Of a stretch of 60,960 nucleotides of DNA, positions 24,320 through 33,470 are shown in pieces. The stretch's first letter is position 1, and each line of letters begins with the position of its first letter. Both the position numbers and the translations under genes were made by a program. The stretch comes from Clostridia bacterium. GTDB lineage: Bacteria > Bacillota > Clostridia > Oscillospirales > CAG-272. Under the pieces are notes generated by a model, which was not told the origin of the DNA, did not search any database, and saw only the letters and a program-made list of their open reading frames with translations. The stretch covers positions 1 to 60,960 of the forward strand of contig JAFTIH010000013.1 in the NCBI GenBank assembly GCA_017456985.1, written 5' to 3'.

Positions 24320-26839
24320 CTAGTGGAAGCCGAAGAAGGGCAGACGCGGAAGGCGGCGCCTTGGAAGCGCAGGAAGGCTTTGGCGCGGCACCGTGCGCGG
24401 ATTTTTCTGCGTGGGCGGGTCCTTACCGTCCGTGTCGGGGAGAAGGGCGGGCGGTGCGGGGACCTTGCGCTCCGACGCGGCGTTGAAGGGGCGCCCGTCG
24501 TGGCTTTTCCCGATGAAAACGCCCGCACGGAGCGCGCCCGAGAAGAAGGGGGTATTCCCGCCGAGGGGGGTCGTACCGAGCGGATCGCGCCAGACGTATT
24601 CGGCGTCCGTGACGACGACCTCAAAGGGGAAGGCGCGCGGCGGCGTGCGCACGAGAGAAACGCGGCGCTCTTTGCCCTCGCTCCCCTTTCTCGGGGGATA
24701 CACAACGCCCCCGCCCTCGTCGTCGTACCACACGCAAACGTGGGTATCGCAAGGGGTAAGCACCTCTGTGCGCGGCACCCAAACGGTGGCGGCGCGGTCG
24801 CCTCTAGCATCCAAATGACAACCGTCAGTTAGCATTTTCCCAGAATCGCGGCAAACGGTACGGGCAACGAGCCCGCTCGCCATCGGGAAGCTCTGCTCCT
24901 CGGCGTGCCGTCGCTCGTGCAACGGAAGCATCACCGCGTCGAAGAGCGAGAGGTGGGGCGTTCCCGTCACCGCCCGCTCCCCCGATTCATAGCCGCACCA
25001 AACGCCGCAAAGATACGCGGGGGTGTAGCCGATAAACCAGCGGTCGCGGTTGCCGCCCGAGCTGCCCGTTTTGCCCGCGGTGGGAACGATCTCGGAAAGG
25101 GAAAGCCCCTTGCCGCTTCCCTCCTCGACCGCCGCAAGCAGCATATGCGTGAGCACGGAGGCGCTCTGCTCGGAAAGCACCCGCTTTGCGCCCTCTTCCC
25201 GTTCAAGAAGCACTCTGCCCGACGCGTCCGTGACACGGTAGTAGGTGTCGCCCTCGCTCATCCGCCCCGCTGCGGCAAGCGGCAAATAGGCACGCGTCAT
25301 AGAAAACAAGCTCTCCCCGTAGGTGAGCTGACCGAGGGCAAGCGGCGCCTCGGCAAGATCGGTGCGCACCGCGCCCGAGGCGTCCGTCGTGCGGCGCACA
25401 AGCCCCGAAAGCAGGAAGCGCTCGCGCAAATTCGCATAAATATGCTCCGCACCCAGCTGTCGGTAAAGCGCAACGGCGACGGTGTTTTTGGAAAGAGCAA
25501 GCGCATCCTTTGCCAAAATGAGCCCGTCGTAACGGGCGGGAGAATTGCGCGGCCAAGCCGTACCGCCATCAAAGGAAAGGGGGACGTCGTCAAAGACGGT
25601 CGCCTCCGTAATGCGCCCCTCTTCCAAGGCGGGGGCGTACAGTGCAATGGGCTTAAGCACCGAGCCCGGGGCGCGGCGCATATCGGTGGCGTAGGAAAAC
25701 AGCCCTTCTCCGCGTTTTTCCCCGAGGTCCCCGACGAGCGCGACCAGCTTTCCCGTTTGGGGTGAGAAGACGCAAACACCCGCGTGAAAGCCTTCACCAT
25801 ACGTTTTTGACAACTGTGAGTTTACAAAAGCGGACTCCGCCGCCCTTTGCGCCTCGGGGTCGAGCGCCGTTTCGATGCAAAGCCCGCCCGAGGATAGGAG
25901 AGCAGTAACGGCGCTCTCGGTGTAGCCCAGCGCACGCAGATCACGCTCCACCTCCCATAGCACGCGCTCGGCATACCACGAACGATAGCGCGGAAGAGCA
26001 CCCTCCTCCCTCTCGGCAAGTCGAAGCGGCTCCGCCGAGGCACGCGCACACGCATCCGCGTCGATCAGCCCCAGCTCTGCCATTCGTGCGAGCACGACGT
26101 CCCGCCGCGCCCGATTTTCCTCGGGGTGGATATGCGGGGAGAGCCGTGCGGGCGCGCGGGTGATGGCGGCAAGGCTTGCCGCCTCGGAAAGGGAGAGCTC
26201 CCCGACGGTCTTTCCGAAATACCGCTCTGCCGCCGCGCCCACGCCCACGCATCCTGCCCCCATCGGGACGATGTTGAGATACGCTTCGAGAATTTCATCC
26301 TTGCTGTGACGCCCCTCCAGCGATACGGCGCGAAGCATCTCCCGCACCTTGCGCGAGACCGTCTTTTCGGCTTCGCCGCCGATATTTTTGATGAGCTGTT
26401 GGGTGATGGTGGAGCCGCCAAAGCCCCCCTTCCCGCGAAAAATACGGTACAAAACGGCTTTTCCCGTGCGAAGAAAATCCACGCCCACGTGCCGATAAAA
26501 GCGGTGGTCCTCGATCGCGATGAAGGCATCCTTGACGTGCTCGGGAATCTCGGAAAGCGGGGTATGCAGGCAAAGCGCGCCCGTGCGGCGCGTTTCGCTC
26601 TCCCATAGGACGGGGTCAAAGGTCTGCGTCGCGGGGTCGCCGTCGTAATAGAGGCGGGTCGCTCCCTCTTGTCCCGTCTTGTGGAACAAAAGCTCGTCGT
26701 ATTCGGGCGAAAGGATGACTTTCGCATACACGAGCAAGGAGAGCGCACCCAAAAGAAAAAGCACCCCAAGCGTAAGAAAGAGAGCGCGCGCTATGCGGCG
26801 CGGTCGCGTTCCGGTCTTCTTGGGGTGCTTTCGTTTCAT
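24320..26839 (-). CDS. Class A penicillin-binding protein (glycosyltransferase plus transpeptidase)
   Basis: The protein has 839 residues. After a basic cytoplasmic tail and one membrane helix (about 18-38) comes a GT51 domain: EDHRFYRHVGVDF and GGSTITQQLIKN, with the catalytic Glu. The transpeptidase has SVLK (APGSVLKP), the SxN motif SKN and KTGSS; these are the usual three PBP motifs. It polymerises and crosslinks peptidoglycan. The start at 26839 is set by AAAGGAG 7 bases upstream. The C-terminal tail, about 160 residues, is Pro/Arg-rich and unlike usual PBPs. Confidence 0.95.
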   Translation of the reverse strand: MKRKHPKKTGTRPRRIARALFLTLGVLFLLGALSLLVYAKVILSPEYDELLFHKTGQEGATRLYYDGDPATQTFDPVLWESETRRTGALCLHTPLSEIPEHVKDAFIAIEDHRFYRHVGVDFLRTGKAVLYRIFRGKGGFGGSTITQQLIKNIGGEAEKTVSRKVREMLRAVSLEGRHSKDEILEAYLNIVPMGAGCVGVGAAAERYFGKTVGELSLSEAASLAAITRAPARLSPHIHPEENRARRDVVLARMAELGLIDADACARASAEPLRLAEREEGALPRYRSWYAERVLWEVERDLRALGYTESAVTALLSSGGLCIETALDPEAQRAAESAFVNSQLSKTYGEGFHAGVCVFSPQTGKLVALVGDLGEKRGEGLFSYATDMRRAPGSVLKPIALYAPALEEGRITEATVFDDVPLSFDGGTAWPRNSPARYDGLILAKDALALSKNTVAVALYRQLGAEHIYANLRERFLLSGLVRRTTDASGAVRTDLAEAPLALGQLTYGESLFSMTRAYLPLAAAGRMSEGDTYYRVTDASGRVLLEREEGAKRVLSEQSASVLTHMLLAAVEEGSGKGLSLSEIVPTAGKTGSSGGNRDRWFIGYTPAYLCGVWCGYESGERAVTGTPHLSLFDAVMLPLHERRHAEEQSFPMASGLVARTVCRDSGKMLTDGCHLDARGDRAATVWVPRTEVLTPCDTHVCVWYDDEGGGVVYPPRKGSEGKERRVSLVRTPPRAFPFEVVVTDAEYVWRDPLGTTPLGGNTPFFSGALRAGVFIGKSHDGRPFNAASERKVPAPPALLPDTDGKDPPTQKNPRTVPRQSLPALPRRRLPRLPFFGFH

Positions 26840-26923
26840 TTTTCTGCTCCTTTTGCCTTTTTTCATAGTTTTCACGGCAAAGGGCAGGGACAAACGAAAA
26901 TATTATCGGTAAAATTGGAAGTT

Positions 26924-27706
26924 TCAGGTGCGGCTTTCCTTGGAAAAATCCGCCGCATCATAAAAAACGCGTGCAAGGCAAAGCCCGTCGGGAGGCGCGG
27001 TCGCGCCTGCGGCGGTGCGGTTTTTGCTCTCTAAAATGCGCGGGATCGCATCGGGAGAAATGCCGCCCGTCGCTACGGCGAGAAGCGTTCCCGTGATGAT
27101 GCGCACCATATTGTAGAGAAAGCCGTCGCCCTCCACGCAAACGGTGTAACGCGAGTCCGTCTTTTCTACGCGGCAGGCATAGACCGTGCGTACGGGCGAA
27201 TGCGTGGGCGAGCCCTCCGCGCGAAAGGCGGAAAAATCGTGCGTACCCACGAGGTGCGCCGCCGCCTCGTTCATTCTCTCAAGCGCATCGGGCAAAAAGC
27301 GGTGATGCACCTGCCACGCGCGATGCGCGTAGAAGGGATTGCAAACGGGGGCGTGCAGAATCGTATAGCGATATTCCTTGCCGCGCGCATCGTAGCGTGC
27401 GTGGAAGCCGTCGCCCACCGCGCGCGCCTCGTAAAGCGAGAGGTCGGGGGGCATTTGGGGAGAGAGCGCCAGGGGAAGCTTCTCGGGCGGCACGGGAAGA
27501 GAGCCGTCGGGGAGGCGCAGGGTAAGAGCAAAGGCGTCTGCGTGAACGCCGCTGTCCGTACGGCTGCATCCCGTCACGGCGACGGGGGCACCGAAAAACG
27601 CGCGGACGATCTCGGTGAGAGTGCCTTGCACGGTGCGCTTATCCTTTTGCGCTTGAAAGCCGCAAAAATGCGTACCAACGTATCGAATCAAGCAAAGGTA
27701 TTGCAT
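26924..27706 (-). CDS. truA: tRNA pseudouridine synthase A
   Basis: The protein has 260 residues. LIRYVGTHFCGFQAQ and GCSRTDSGVHA (catalytic Asp in RTD) are the TruA signatures; GDGFLYNMVRIITGTLL follows near residue 200. It modifies uridines 38-40 in tRNA anticodon arms. ATG 27706 lies 4 bases after the ecfT stop, without an ideal ribosome site, so it is probably coupled to ecfT. truA next to ecf genes is the usual arrangement in Firmicutes. Confidence 0.95.
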   Translation of the reverse strand: MQYLCLIRYVGTHFCGFQAQKDKRTVQGTLTEIVRAFFGAPVAVTGCSRTDSGVHADAFALTLRLPDGSLPVPPEKLPLALSPQMPPDLSLYEARAVGDGFHARYDARGKEYRYTILHAPVCNPFYAHRAWQVHHRFLPDALERMNEAAAHLVGTHDFSAFRAEGSPTHSPVRTVYACRVEKTDSRYTVCVEGDGFLYNMVRIITGTLLAVATGGISPDAIPRILESKNRTAAGATAPPDGLCLARVFYDAADFSKESRT

Positions 27707-27710
27707 CGCT

Positions 27711-28538
27711 TTACACCGAAAAGCCGATCGGCAGATAGAGGTTGCCGAGGACGATAAGCGTAAGGAAGGCGGCAAACAGGAAAAGCGCTACGAAGTCGCG
27801 CACGTGATAGCGCATTTTGACGAAGCGCGTTCTGCCCACGTCGCCGCGATAGCAACGGCACTCCATCGCCGTCGCAAGCTCATCTGCGCGGTTGAACGAG
27901 GAAACGAGAAGCGGAATGATCACGGGAACGAGCGCCTTTGCGCGGCGAAGCAGGCTTCCCGAATCAAACGCCGCACCGCGCGACTTCTGCGCCCCGATGA
28001 TCTTGTCCGTTTCCTCCACGAGCGTGGGGATAAAGCGGAGCGCGATGGTTAAGATCATCGCGAAATCGTGTACGGGGACGCGGATCTTTTTGAGGGGGGC
28101 TAAGAGCGACTCGAAGGCATTCGTTAAGACGATGGGAGAGGTGGTGTAGGTCAAAAACACACTCGTCCCCACGACCAAAACGATCACGCGCAACGCCATA
28201 AAGACAGAGCGCAAAATACCTTCCTTATAAATGGCGATACGCCAGAACGACCAAAGCGGCTCGCCCTCGCCCTTGGTAAAGAAGATGCTGATAGCGGCGG
28301 TGAAGAGCAGGATCATCACGATGGGCTTGATGCTCCGCAGTACCACGCGAAAGGAAAGGCGGGAAAGAAGCACGAGAAGGAGCGCACTGACAACGAGTGC
28401 CGCATAGCAAAAGACGTTTTTAGCGAGGAAGATCGCCACGATATAAAGGATCGTTAAGATAAACTTCATTCTGGCGTCCAAGCGGTGCAAAATGGAGTTA
28501 CCGGGGAAAAACTGACCCAGCGTCATATCCTTTAACAT
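27711..28538 (-). CDS. ecfT: Energy-coupling factor transporter transmembrane subunit
   Basis: The protein has 275 residues with five or six membrane segments (FILTILYIVAIFLAKNV and others). The two cytosolic Ala-Arg-Gly coupling sequences are AQKSRGA and MECRCYRG, typical of EcfT. It joins EcfA1/EcfA2 to a substrate-binding S-protein for vitamin or metal uptake. No S-component gene is next to it, so the module is shared with S-proteins elsewhere. Start ATG 28538 follows GGAGG at 9 bases. Confidence 0.92.
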   Translation of the reverse strand: MLKDMTLGQFFPGNSILHRLDARMKFILTILYIVAIFLAKNVFCYAALVVSALLLVLLSRLSFRVVLRSIKPIVMILLFTAAISIFFTKGEGEPLWSFWRIAIYKEGILRSVFMALRVIVLVVGTSVFLTYTTSPIVLTNAFESLLAPLKKIRVPVHDFAMILTIALRFIPTLVEETDKIIGAQKSRGAAFDSGSLLRRAKALVPVIIPLLVSSFNRADELATAMECRCYRGDVGRTRFVKMRYHVRDFVALFLFAAFLTLIVLGNLYLPIGFSV

Positions 28539-28568
28539 ATCTTCTTTCCTCCTTTCTTGTTTTTCTTT

Positions 28569-29420
28569 TTACGATTTGAATGCCTGTGCGATCGCGCGGG
28601 CAACGCCCGACACGGTGTAAAGCTCACCCGAAAGCGGCATTCCCGCCCGGCGAAGCGTTTCGGCAATGGTAAAGACGGCGGGCATCGAGAGTCCCGCGTC
28701 TTCAAGCAGGGCGGGCTCGGAGAAGATTTCCGCAACCGTGCCCGTTCTCAGCACGCGCGCACCCTTCATCAAAACGATGTCGTCGCAGTATTTCGCCATA
28801 TCCTCCATACTGTGGCTGACGAGGATGGCGGTCGCGCCGTAGGCGCGGCAATAGGATAGAAGACCGTCGAAGATCTCGGTCTTTCCGCGCGGATCCAGTC
28901 CTGCGGCGGGCTCGTCCAGCACCAAAATCTCGGGGCGCATCGCGATCACGCCCGCAATGGCGGCGCGGCGCTTTTGTCCGCCCGAAAGCTCCATCGGGGA
29001 GCGCTCCATCAGCTCCTCGGGAAGTCCCACGAAGCGGCAAGCCTCCGCAACGCGCTCGGCGATCTCCGTCTGTGAGAGTCCCATATTGCGCGGTCCGTAG
29101 GAAATATCGGCGCGCACGGTGGTGTCGAAGAGCTGATATTCGGGGTATTGCATCACAAGTCCCACGCGGAAGCGGACCTTACCGATCTCGCGCGGCTTTT
29201 CCCAAATGTCCTTGCCGTCGAGAAGGACCCGTCCCGCGGTGGGGCGCAAAAGTCCGTTGAGCATCTGCACGAGGGTACTCTTTCCCGAGCCCGTATGCCC
29301 GATCACTCCCGTCACTCTTCCCTTCTCAAAGCCCACTGAAACGTTTTCAAGGGCGGCGATCTCAAAGGGCGTGCCGCGTCCATAGACGCAGCTGACGCCG
29401 TCAAGCTCAAGTATTTTCAT
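28569..29420 (-). CDS. ecfA2: Energy-coupling factor ATPase EcfA2
   Basis: The protein has 283 residues. Walker A GHTGSGKST, signature LSGGQKRRAAIAG, Walker B ILVLDEPAAGLDP and switch HSMED are complete. The Gln/Tyr-rich PEYQLF stretch before the signature and the EcfA2-specific order identify it. It overlaps ecfA1 by 14 bases and has GGAGAG before its start. Confidence 0.94.
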   Translation of the reverse strand: MKILELDGVSCVYGRGTPFEIAALENVSVGFEKGRVTGVIGHTGSGKSTLVQMLNGLLRPTAGRVLLDGKDIWEKPREIGKVRFRVGLVMQYPEYQLFDTTVRADISYGPRNMGLSQTEIAERVAEACRFVGLPEELMERSPMELSGGQKRRAAIAGVIAMRPEILVLDEPAAGLDPRGKTEIFDGLLSYCRAYGATAILVSHSMEDMAKYCDDIVLMKGARVLRTGTVAEIFSEPALLEDAGLSMPAVFTIAETLRRAGMPLSGELYTVSGVARAIAQAFKS

Positions 29421-30276
29421 TCTTTTCTCTCCACAAGCGTAAGATCGCGTCGGCGCACTCCTGTGCCGTGATCCCATCGGCAGGAAGGGGCAAGCCCTCT
29501 TTCCTTAGGGCGTGCAAGAGCGCCGTTCCCTGCGGGGTTTCTAATCCGACCTCTGCCAAGCGGTCCGCCTGTGCAAAGACCTCGTGCGGCGTGCCGTCGA
29601 GCAAAAGAGTGCCGTCGTCTATCACCAGGACGCGATCGGCGCGTGCCGCCTCGTCCATATAATGCGTGATGTGAATGAGGGTAATGCCCCGCTCACGACG
29701 CAGCCGTTCCACCACGTCAAGCACCTCGCGGCGCCCGCGCGGGTCGAGCATTGCGGTGGCTTCGTCAAGGATCATACAGTCGGGGAGCATCGCGATCAGT
29801 CCCGCGATCGCCACGCGCTGCTTTTGCCCGCCCGAAAGGCGGGAGGGAGCGTGACGGGCGTATTCCGTCATATCGACTGCCGCAAGCGCGCCCTTCACGC
29901 GCTCGTGCATCTCGTCGTAGGAAACGCCGAGGTTTTCAAGACCGAACGCGACGTCCTCCTCCACGACGGAAGCAACGATCTGGTTGTCGGGGTTTTGAAA
30001 GACCATTCCCACGCGAGCGCGCAGGCGGTAAAGCGCCTCCTCGTCAAAGTCGGGTGAGGACAGCTCCTCGCCCGCGACGAACAGCTTGCCGCCCGTGGGG
30101 GTGAGGATCATATTTAAGAGCTTGGCGAAGGTGCTTTTGCCCGAGCCGTTGTGTCCGAGCACCGCCACGTATTCACCCGCCCCGATCTCGACGGAGAGGT
30201 TTTTTAGCGCAGGGTGCGCATCTTTGCCGCTTTCATAGGAAAAGGACAGGTTTTCCGCGCGGATAAAGGCATCCAT
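29407..30276 (-). CDS. ecfA1: Energy-coupling factor ATPase EcfA1
   Basis: The protein has 289 residues. Walker A GHNGSGKST, the EcfA1 stretch QNPDNQIVASVVEEDVAFG, signature LSGGQKQRVAIAG and Walker B MILDEATAMLDPRG are present. It pairs with EcfA2 as the ATPase dimer. The gene order ecfA1-ecfA2-ecfT-truA is the ancestral Firmicutes arrangement. Upstream are the rRNA methyltransferase and ruvC genes. Confidence 0.94.
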   Translation of the reverse strand: MDAFIRAENLSFSYESGKDAHPALKNLSVEIGAGEYVAVLGHNGSGKSTFAKLLNMILTPTGGKLFVAGEELSSPDFDEEALYRLRARVGMVFQNPDNQIVASVVEEDVAFGLENLGVSYDEMHERVKGALAAVDMTEYARHAPSRLSGGQKQRVAIAGLIAMLPDCMILDEATAMLDPRGRREVLDVVERLRRERGITLIHITHYMDEAARADRVLVIDDGTLLLDGTPHEVFAQADRLAEVGLETPQGTALLHALRKEGLPLPADGITAQECADAILRLWREKNENT

Positions 30277-30357
30277 AGCCGACTCCTTTCTTCGTTTTTC
30301 CTCTTTTTCATTTTGGGAAAACGCGTTTTCTTGGTAGAAATTCGATTTTTTTGGGGT

Positions 30358-31224
30358 TTATTTACAGAAGGTGCAGCGCACGCTGCTGCCTGCGGGGAGC
30401 ACGCCGCCCGTTTGTTCGACGGGAAGCCCTATCTCGTCCGCTTCGCAAACGCCCCCGCGCCCCTTGGCAACGCGAAGCTCGGTGATATAGCGCATCGCGG
30501 AGGCGGAGAGCCCCGTGGTGTAAGAGTTGAGCAGGAAAAAGAGGGGGTCGTCCGACAAGAGCTTGGCGGACAGCGCGACGAACTCGTCGATGCTCTCTTC
30601 GATCTTCCAGACCTCGCCCGTCGGACCTCTGCCATAGGAGGGCGGGTCCATAATAATGGCGTCGTAACGGTTGCCGCGGCGAAGCTCGCGCTCCATAAAC
30701 TTGCGGCAGTCGTCCACGATGTAACGGATGGGCGCGTCGGCAAGCCCCGACAGTGCGGCGTTTTCCTTGGCGGCGGCAACCATACCCTTTGCCGCGTCCA
30801 CGTGGCAGACCGAGGCACCCGCCTTTGCCGCCGCGACGGTAGCGCCGCCCGTGTAAGCAAAGAGGTTTAAGACTTTAATGGGACGCCCTGCCTCACGGAT
30901 GAGAGCGGAGAACCAATCCCAATTCGTTGCCTGCTCGGGGAAAAGCCCCGTATGCTTGAAGCCCATCGGCTTGATGACGAAACGAAGCGGACCGTAGGAA
31001 ACCGTCCAGCGCTCGGGGAGCTTGTTTTCGCTCCACGCGCCGCCGCCCGAGCGGGAGCGACGATAGCCCGCATCCGCGTGCTTCCAAAGGGAATGCCGTC
31101 GCTCGTTGCGCCAAATGACCTGCGGGTCGGGACGGATGAGAGAATACTTGCCCCAAAGCTCAAGGCGCTCGCCGTCCGAGGCGTCGAGCAGGCGGTAATC
31201 CTTCCAGTTATCGGCAATCCACAT
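30358..31224 (-). CDS. Class I SAM-dependent methyltransferase, rRNA large-subunit type
   Basis: The protein has 288 residues. SAM-binding motif LNLFAYTGGATVAAAKAGASV is followed by the acidic DAAKG and a catalytic MDPPSYGRG (DPPS/NPPY type), the pattern of the RlmK/RlmI/YwbD rRNA cytosine or guanine methyltransferases. It lacks an N-terminal PUA or THUMP domain. The start follows GGAA, and it is separated from ruvC by 2 bases, so it is in the ruvC transcript. The exact base modified is not known. Confidence 0.82.
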   Translation of the reverse strand: MWIADNWKDYRLLDASDGERLELWGKYSLIRPDPQVIWRNERRHSLWKHADAGYRRSRSGGGAWSENKLPERWTVSYGPLRFVIKPMGFKHTGLFPEQATNWDWFSALIREAGRPIKVLNLFAYTGGATVAAAKAGASVCHVDAAKGMVAAAKENAALSGLADAPIRYIVDDCRKFMERELRRGNRYDAIIMDPPSYGRGPTGEVWKIEESIDEFVALSAKLLSDDPLFFLLNSYTTGLSASAMRYITELRVAKGRGGVCEADEIGLPVEQTGGVLPAGSSVRCTFCK

Positions 31225-31226
31225 CG

Positions 31227-31730
31227 TTATCTTCCTTTCGTTTCAAAGCGGTAACGCGCGCTTCCAAGATTTTGCGCGTGGCAAAGCGCGATGGCGAGCG
31301 CGTCGGCGGTGTCGTCGGGCTTGGGGGGGCTCGGCAGCTTCAAAAGTGAGGTCACCATCGCGATGACCTGTTTCTTTTCGGCAAGTCCGTAGCCCACGAC
31401 CGCCTGCTTGACCTGCATCGGCGTATATTCTCCCACGGGAAGGTGATGCTCGGCGGCGCAAAGAAGCACGATGCCGCGCGCCTCGGCAACGGTGATGCCC
31501 GTGGTGCGGTTGTTGTTGAAGAACAGCTCCTCGATCGCCAGCGCGTCGGGCTGATACTTGTCCATCAGCTTCGTTACGTCGTCGTAAATGGTTTTTAAAC
31601 GGTCCTCAACGGGGGTGTGCGCGGGGGTCGTGACCGCACCGCAGGCAACGGGATAAAAGCGACCGCCGACAGATTCCACGACGCCCCAGCCGACGATAGC
31701 GAGCCCGGGGTCAATTCCAAGAATTCGCAC
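31227..31730 (-). CDS. ruvC: Holliday junction resolvase RuvC
   Basis: The protein has 167 residues. RILGIDPGLAIVGWGVVE (catalytic Asp), AIEELFFNNN (catalytic Glu), and the C-terminal DDTADALAIALCHA with two catalytic Asp are all present. RuvC cuts Holliday junctions moved by RuvAB. The start is GTG 31730, with GGAGGGAGG about 10 bases upstream; an in-frame ATG 31781 has none. RuvA and RuvB are encoded elsewhere, at 58965-60667, on the other strand. Confidence 0.95.
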   Translation of the reverse strand: MRILGIDPGLAIVGWGVVESVGGRFYPVACGAVTTPAHTPVEDRLKTIYDDVTKLMDKYQPDALAIEELFFNNNRTTGITVAEARGIVLLCAAEHHLPVGEYTPMQVKQAVVGYGLAEKKQVIAMVTSLLKLPSPPKPDDTADALAIALCHAQNLGSARYRFETKGR

Positions 31731-31771
31731 GCGCTTTTTCCTCCCTCCGCGGATATCTTTCTTAACAATAT

Positions 31772-31800
31772 ATTTTACCACAGAAAAGAGGAAAAAGCAA
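31772..31800 (-). promoter_or_regulatory. Promoter of the ruvC-methyltransferase run
   Basis: Minus-strand -35 TTGCTT (31795-31800) and -10 TAAAAT (31772-31777), 17-base spacer, about 40 bases before the ruvC GTG. Confidence 0.5.
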
Positions 31801-31832
31801 GGTTTTTTCGGTCAAATACGGAAACTTTTTCT

Positions 31833-33347
31833 TTAAGAGCGTGCCGCAGCGCGCCGTTTGCGCGTTTTTTCACCAAGAACGCTCCAAAAAAGGAGGAAAA
31901 GAAGAAACACGCCGCCCCCAACCGCAAGGCGGCAAACAAGGAGGGTGACGCCCTCGCGATAGGGCAAGAGCAAGGGAGTAAGCGAAAGTGAGAGTGCCGC
32001 CGCAAGCAGGGCGGGGGCAAGGGAAGCAAAAGGAAAGCGGAAGCCCACTGCGCGGCGGAGCTTAGCAAGGCTCATCGCGAAATTAAAGATCTCGGCAAGA
32101 TAGATGACGAGCACGTACCCGTCCGCGCCAAGCGTGGGAAGCAAAAGCAGTACAGCCCCGACGGAAAGCGCCGCGTCTGCGATGTTGATGCCCATCGAAT
32201 ATACCTGATACCCGAGCCCCTTTAAGTGGGCGTCCACCACGCTGTCAAGGTACATCACGGGAACGAGCGGGGCAAGCAAACGGATATAGCGAGCGCACGC
32301 GGTGCTGTCGTATAACAGCACGCCGAGCGGCTCAGCACACAAAAAGAGCAAAAGTGCCGAAAGAAGCGCAAAGACGGAAGCGCCCCAAACCGCGCGCGTA
32401 GCAAGGCGGGCGACCCGTCCCCCCTCTCCTCTGCCCGCAAGCTCGGCACACTCGGGGACGAGCAATCCCGAAAAGGCGGCGAGCACCGCCGTCGGGAACA
32501 GCAGTACGGGGAGCGCCATACTGTGAAGGGCGGCGTAAGAGGAAAGGGCGTCGCCGCGCGAAAGACCGCTCCCCGCAAGGCAGATGGGGATGAGAAGATG
32601 CTCGAGCGTCACAAGTCCCGAGCGCGCGTAGGCGGAGGCGGCGCAGGGGAGTGCAAAGAAAGCGACCGCTCTTCCCTCTCCGCCCGTGCCGCCGCCCGTG
32701 AGCGCGTGGCGACGCAAATCGATGCGCGCTTGCAGGAAGATGATAAAAAAGGAACAAAGCTCGGCAAGCGAAGAGCCGCCGACGAGCGCAAGGCAGGCGC
32801 CCTCGACGTCCCCCTCGGCGCAAAGCGTAAGAGAAAAGAGGGTGAGCGCGATGCGCACCGTCTGCTCTAAAATTTGTGTCAGGGCGTTGTGCGAAACGCG
32901 TCGGACGGCGACGAAATATCCGCTATATACCGCCGATAGCGCAATCGGCAAAAGGCTGATGGAAAGCAGACGGAGCGAGGAGCGGGTGCGAATATCACCC
33001 AGGGCGACCGTAGAAAGAAAGCCCGACCCGAAATATAGAGCAAGCGAGGCGACGCCCCCGAAAAAGAGGGCGTAAAGCACCGCCGCGCGCAAGACGCGCG
33101 AGGCACGCGCTCCCTCTCCCCGCCCGATGGCGGAGGCGACGAGCGTGGTGACGGCGAGCGAGATGCCCGAGGTGGCGAAGGTCACGGCAAAGGCGTAGAC
33201 GCTCATCGTGAGTGAGAGCAGTCCCATTCCCTCTGCCCCCACCTTATCCGTGATATACGTGTTGAAAAGGAGCGAAATCCCCCGCATCAAGAGGGCGGTC
33301 AGGGCGAGCATCGCGCCGCTTTTGAAAAACTGTCTTTTATCGGTCAT
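31833..33347 (-). CDS. spoVB: Stage V sporulation protein B-like flippase (MOP/MATE superfamily)
   Basis: The protein has 504 residues with about 14 membrane segments. The opening LTALLMRGISLLFNTYITDKVGAEGMGL is the SpoVB/polysaccharide-flippase signature. SpoVB is a lipid II-type flippase needed for the spore cortex. AAGGAGG precedes the ATG. It is a single gene flanked by terminators, and another MOP-type role such as surface polysaccharide export cannot be excluded. Confidence 0.82.
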   Translation of the reverse strand: MTDKRQFFKSGAMLALTALLMRGISLLFNTYITDKVGAEGMGLLSLTMSVYAFAVTFATSGISLAVTTLVASAIGRGEGARASRVLRAAVLYALFFGGVASLALYFGSGFLSTVALGDIRTRSSLRLLSISLLPIALSAVYSGYFVAVRRVSHNALTQILEQTVRIALTLFSLTLCAEGDVEGACLALVGGSSLAELCSFFIIFLQARIDLRRHALTGGGTGGEGRAVAFFALPCAASAYARSGLVTLEHLLIPICLAGSGLSRGDALSSYAALHSMALPVLLFPTAVLAAFSGLLVPECAELAGRGEGGRVARLATRAVWGASVFALLSALLLFLCAEPLGVLLYDSTACARYIRLLAPLVPVMYLDSVVDAHLKGLGYQVYSMGINIADAALSVGAVLLLLPTLGADGYVLVIYLAEIFNFAMSLAKLRRAVGFRFPFASLAPALLAAALSLSLTPLLLPYREGVTLLVCRLAVGGGVFLLFLLFWSVLGEKTRKRRAAARS

Positions 33348-33403
33348 ACAGCCCTCCTTGGTTCTTTCTCTATCCTATGTCGGGCGAGCGTTTTTTAGAA
33401 GAA

Positions 33404-33434
33404 AACACCCAAAGTGCAATGCACTTTGGGTGTT
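33404..33434 (-). terminator. Perfect-palindrome terminator after the DUF4867 gene
   Basis: AACACCCAAAGTGCA (33404-33418) and TGCACTTTGGGTGTT (33420-33434) are exact reverse complements around a single central base; the minus strand then reads TTTTC. It lies 36 bases after the DUF4867 stop. Confidence 0.8.
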
Positions 33435-33470
33435 GGGAACACTTTTTGTATTCTCTTTTCGTTTGCCTTA

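Noticed and set aside
33404..33434. Operator palindrome for spoVB or DUF4867
   Set aside because: Its position after the DUF4867 stop and T-rich exit on the minus strand fit a terminator better than an operator.
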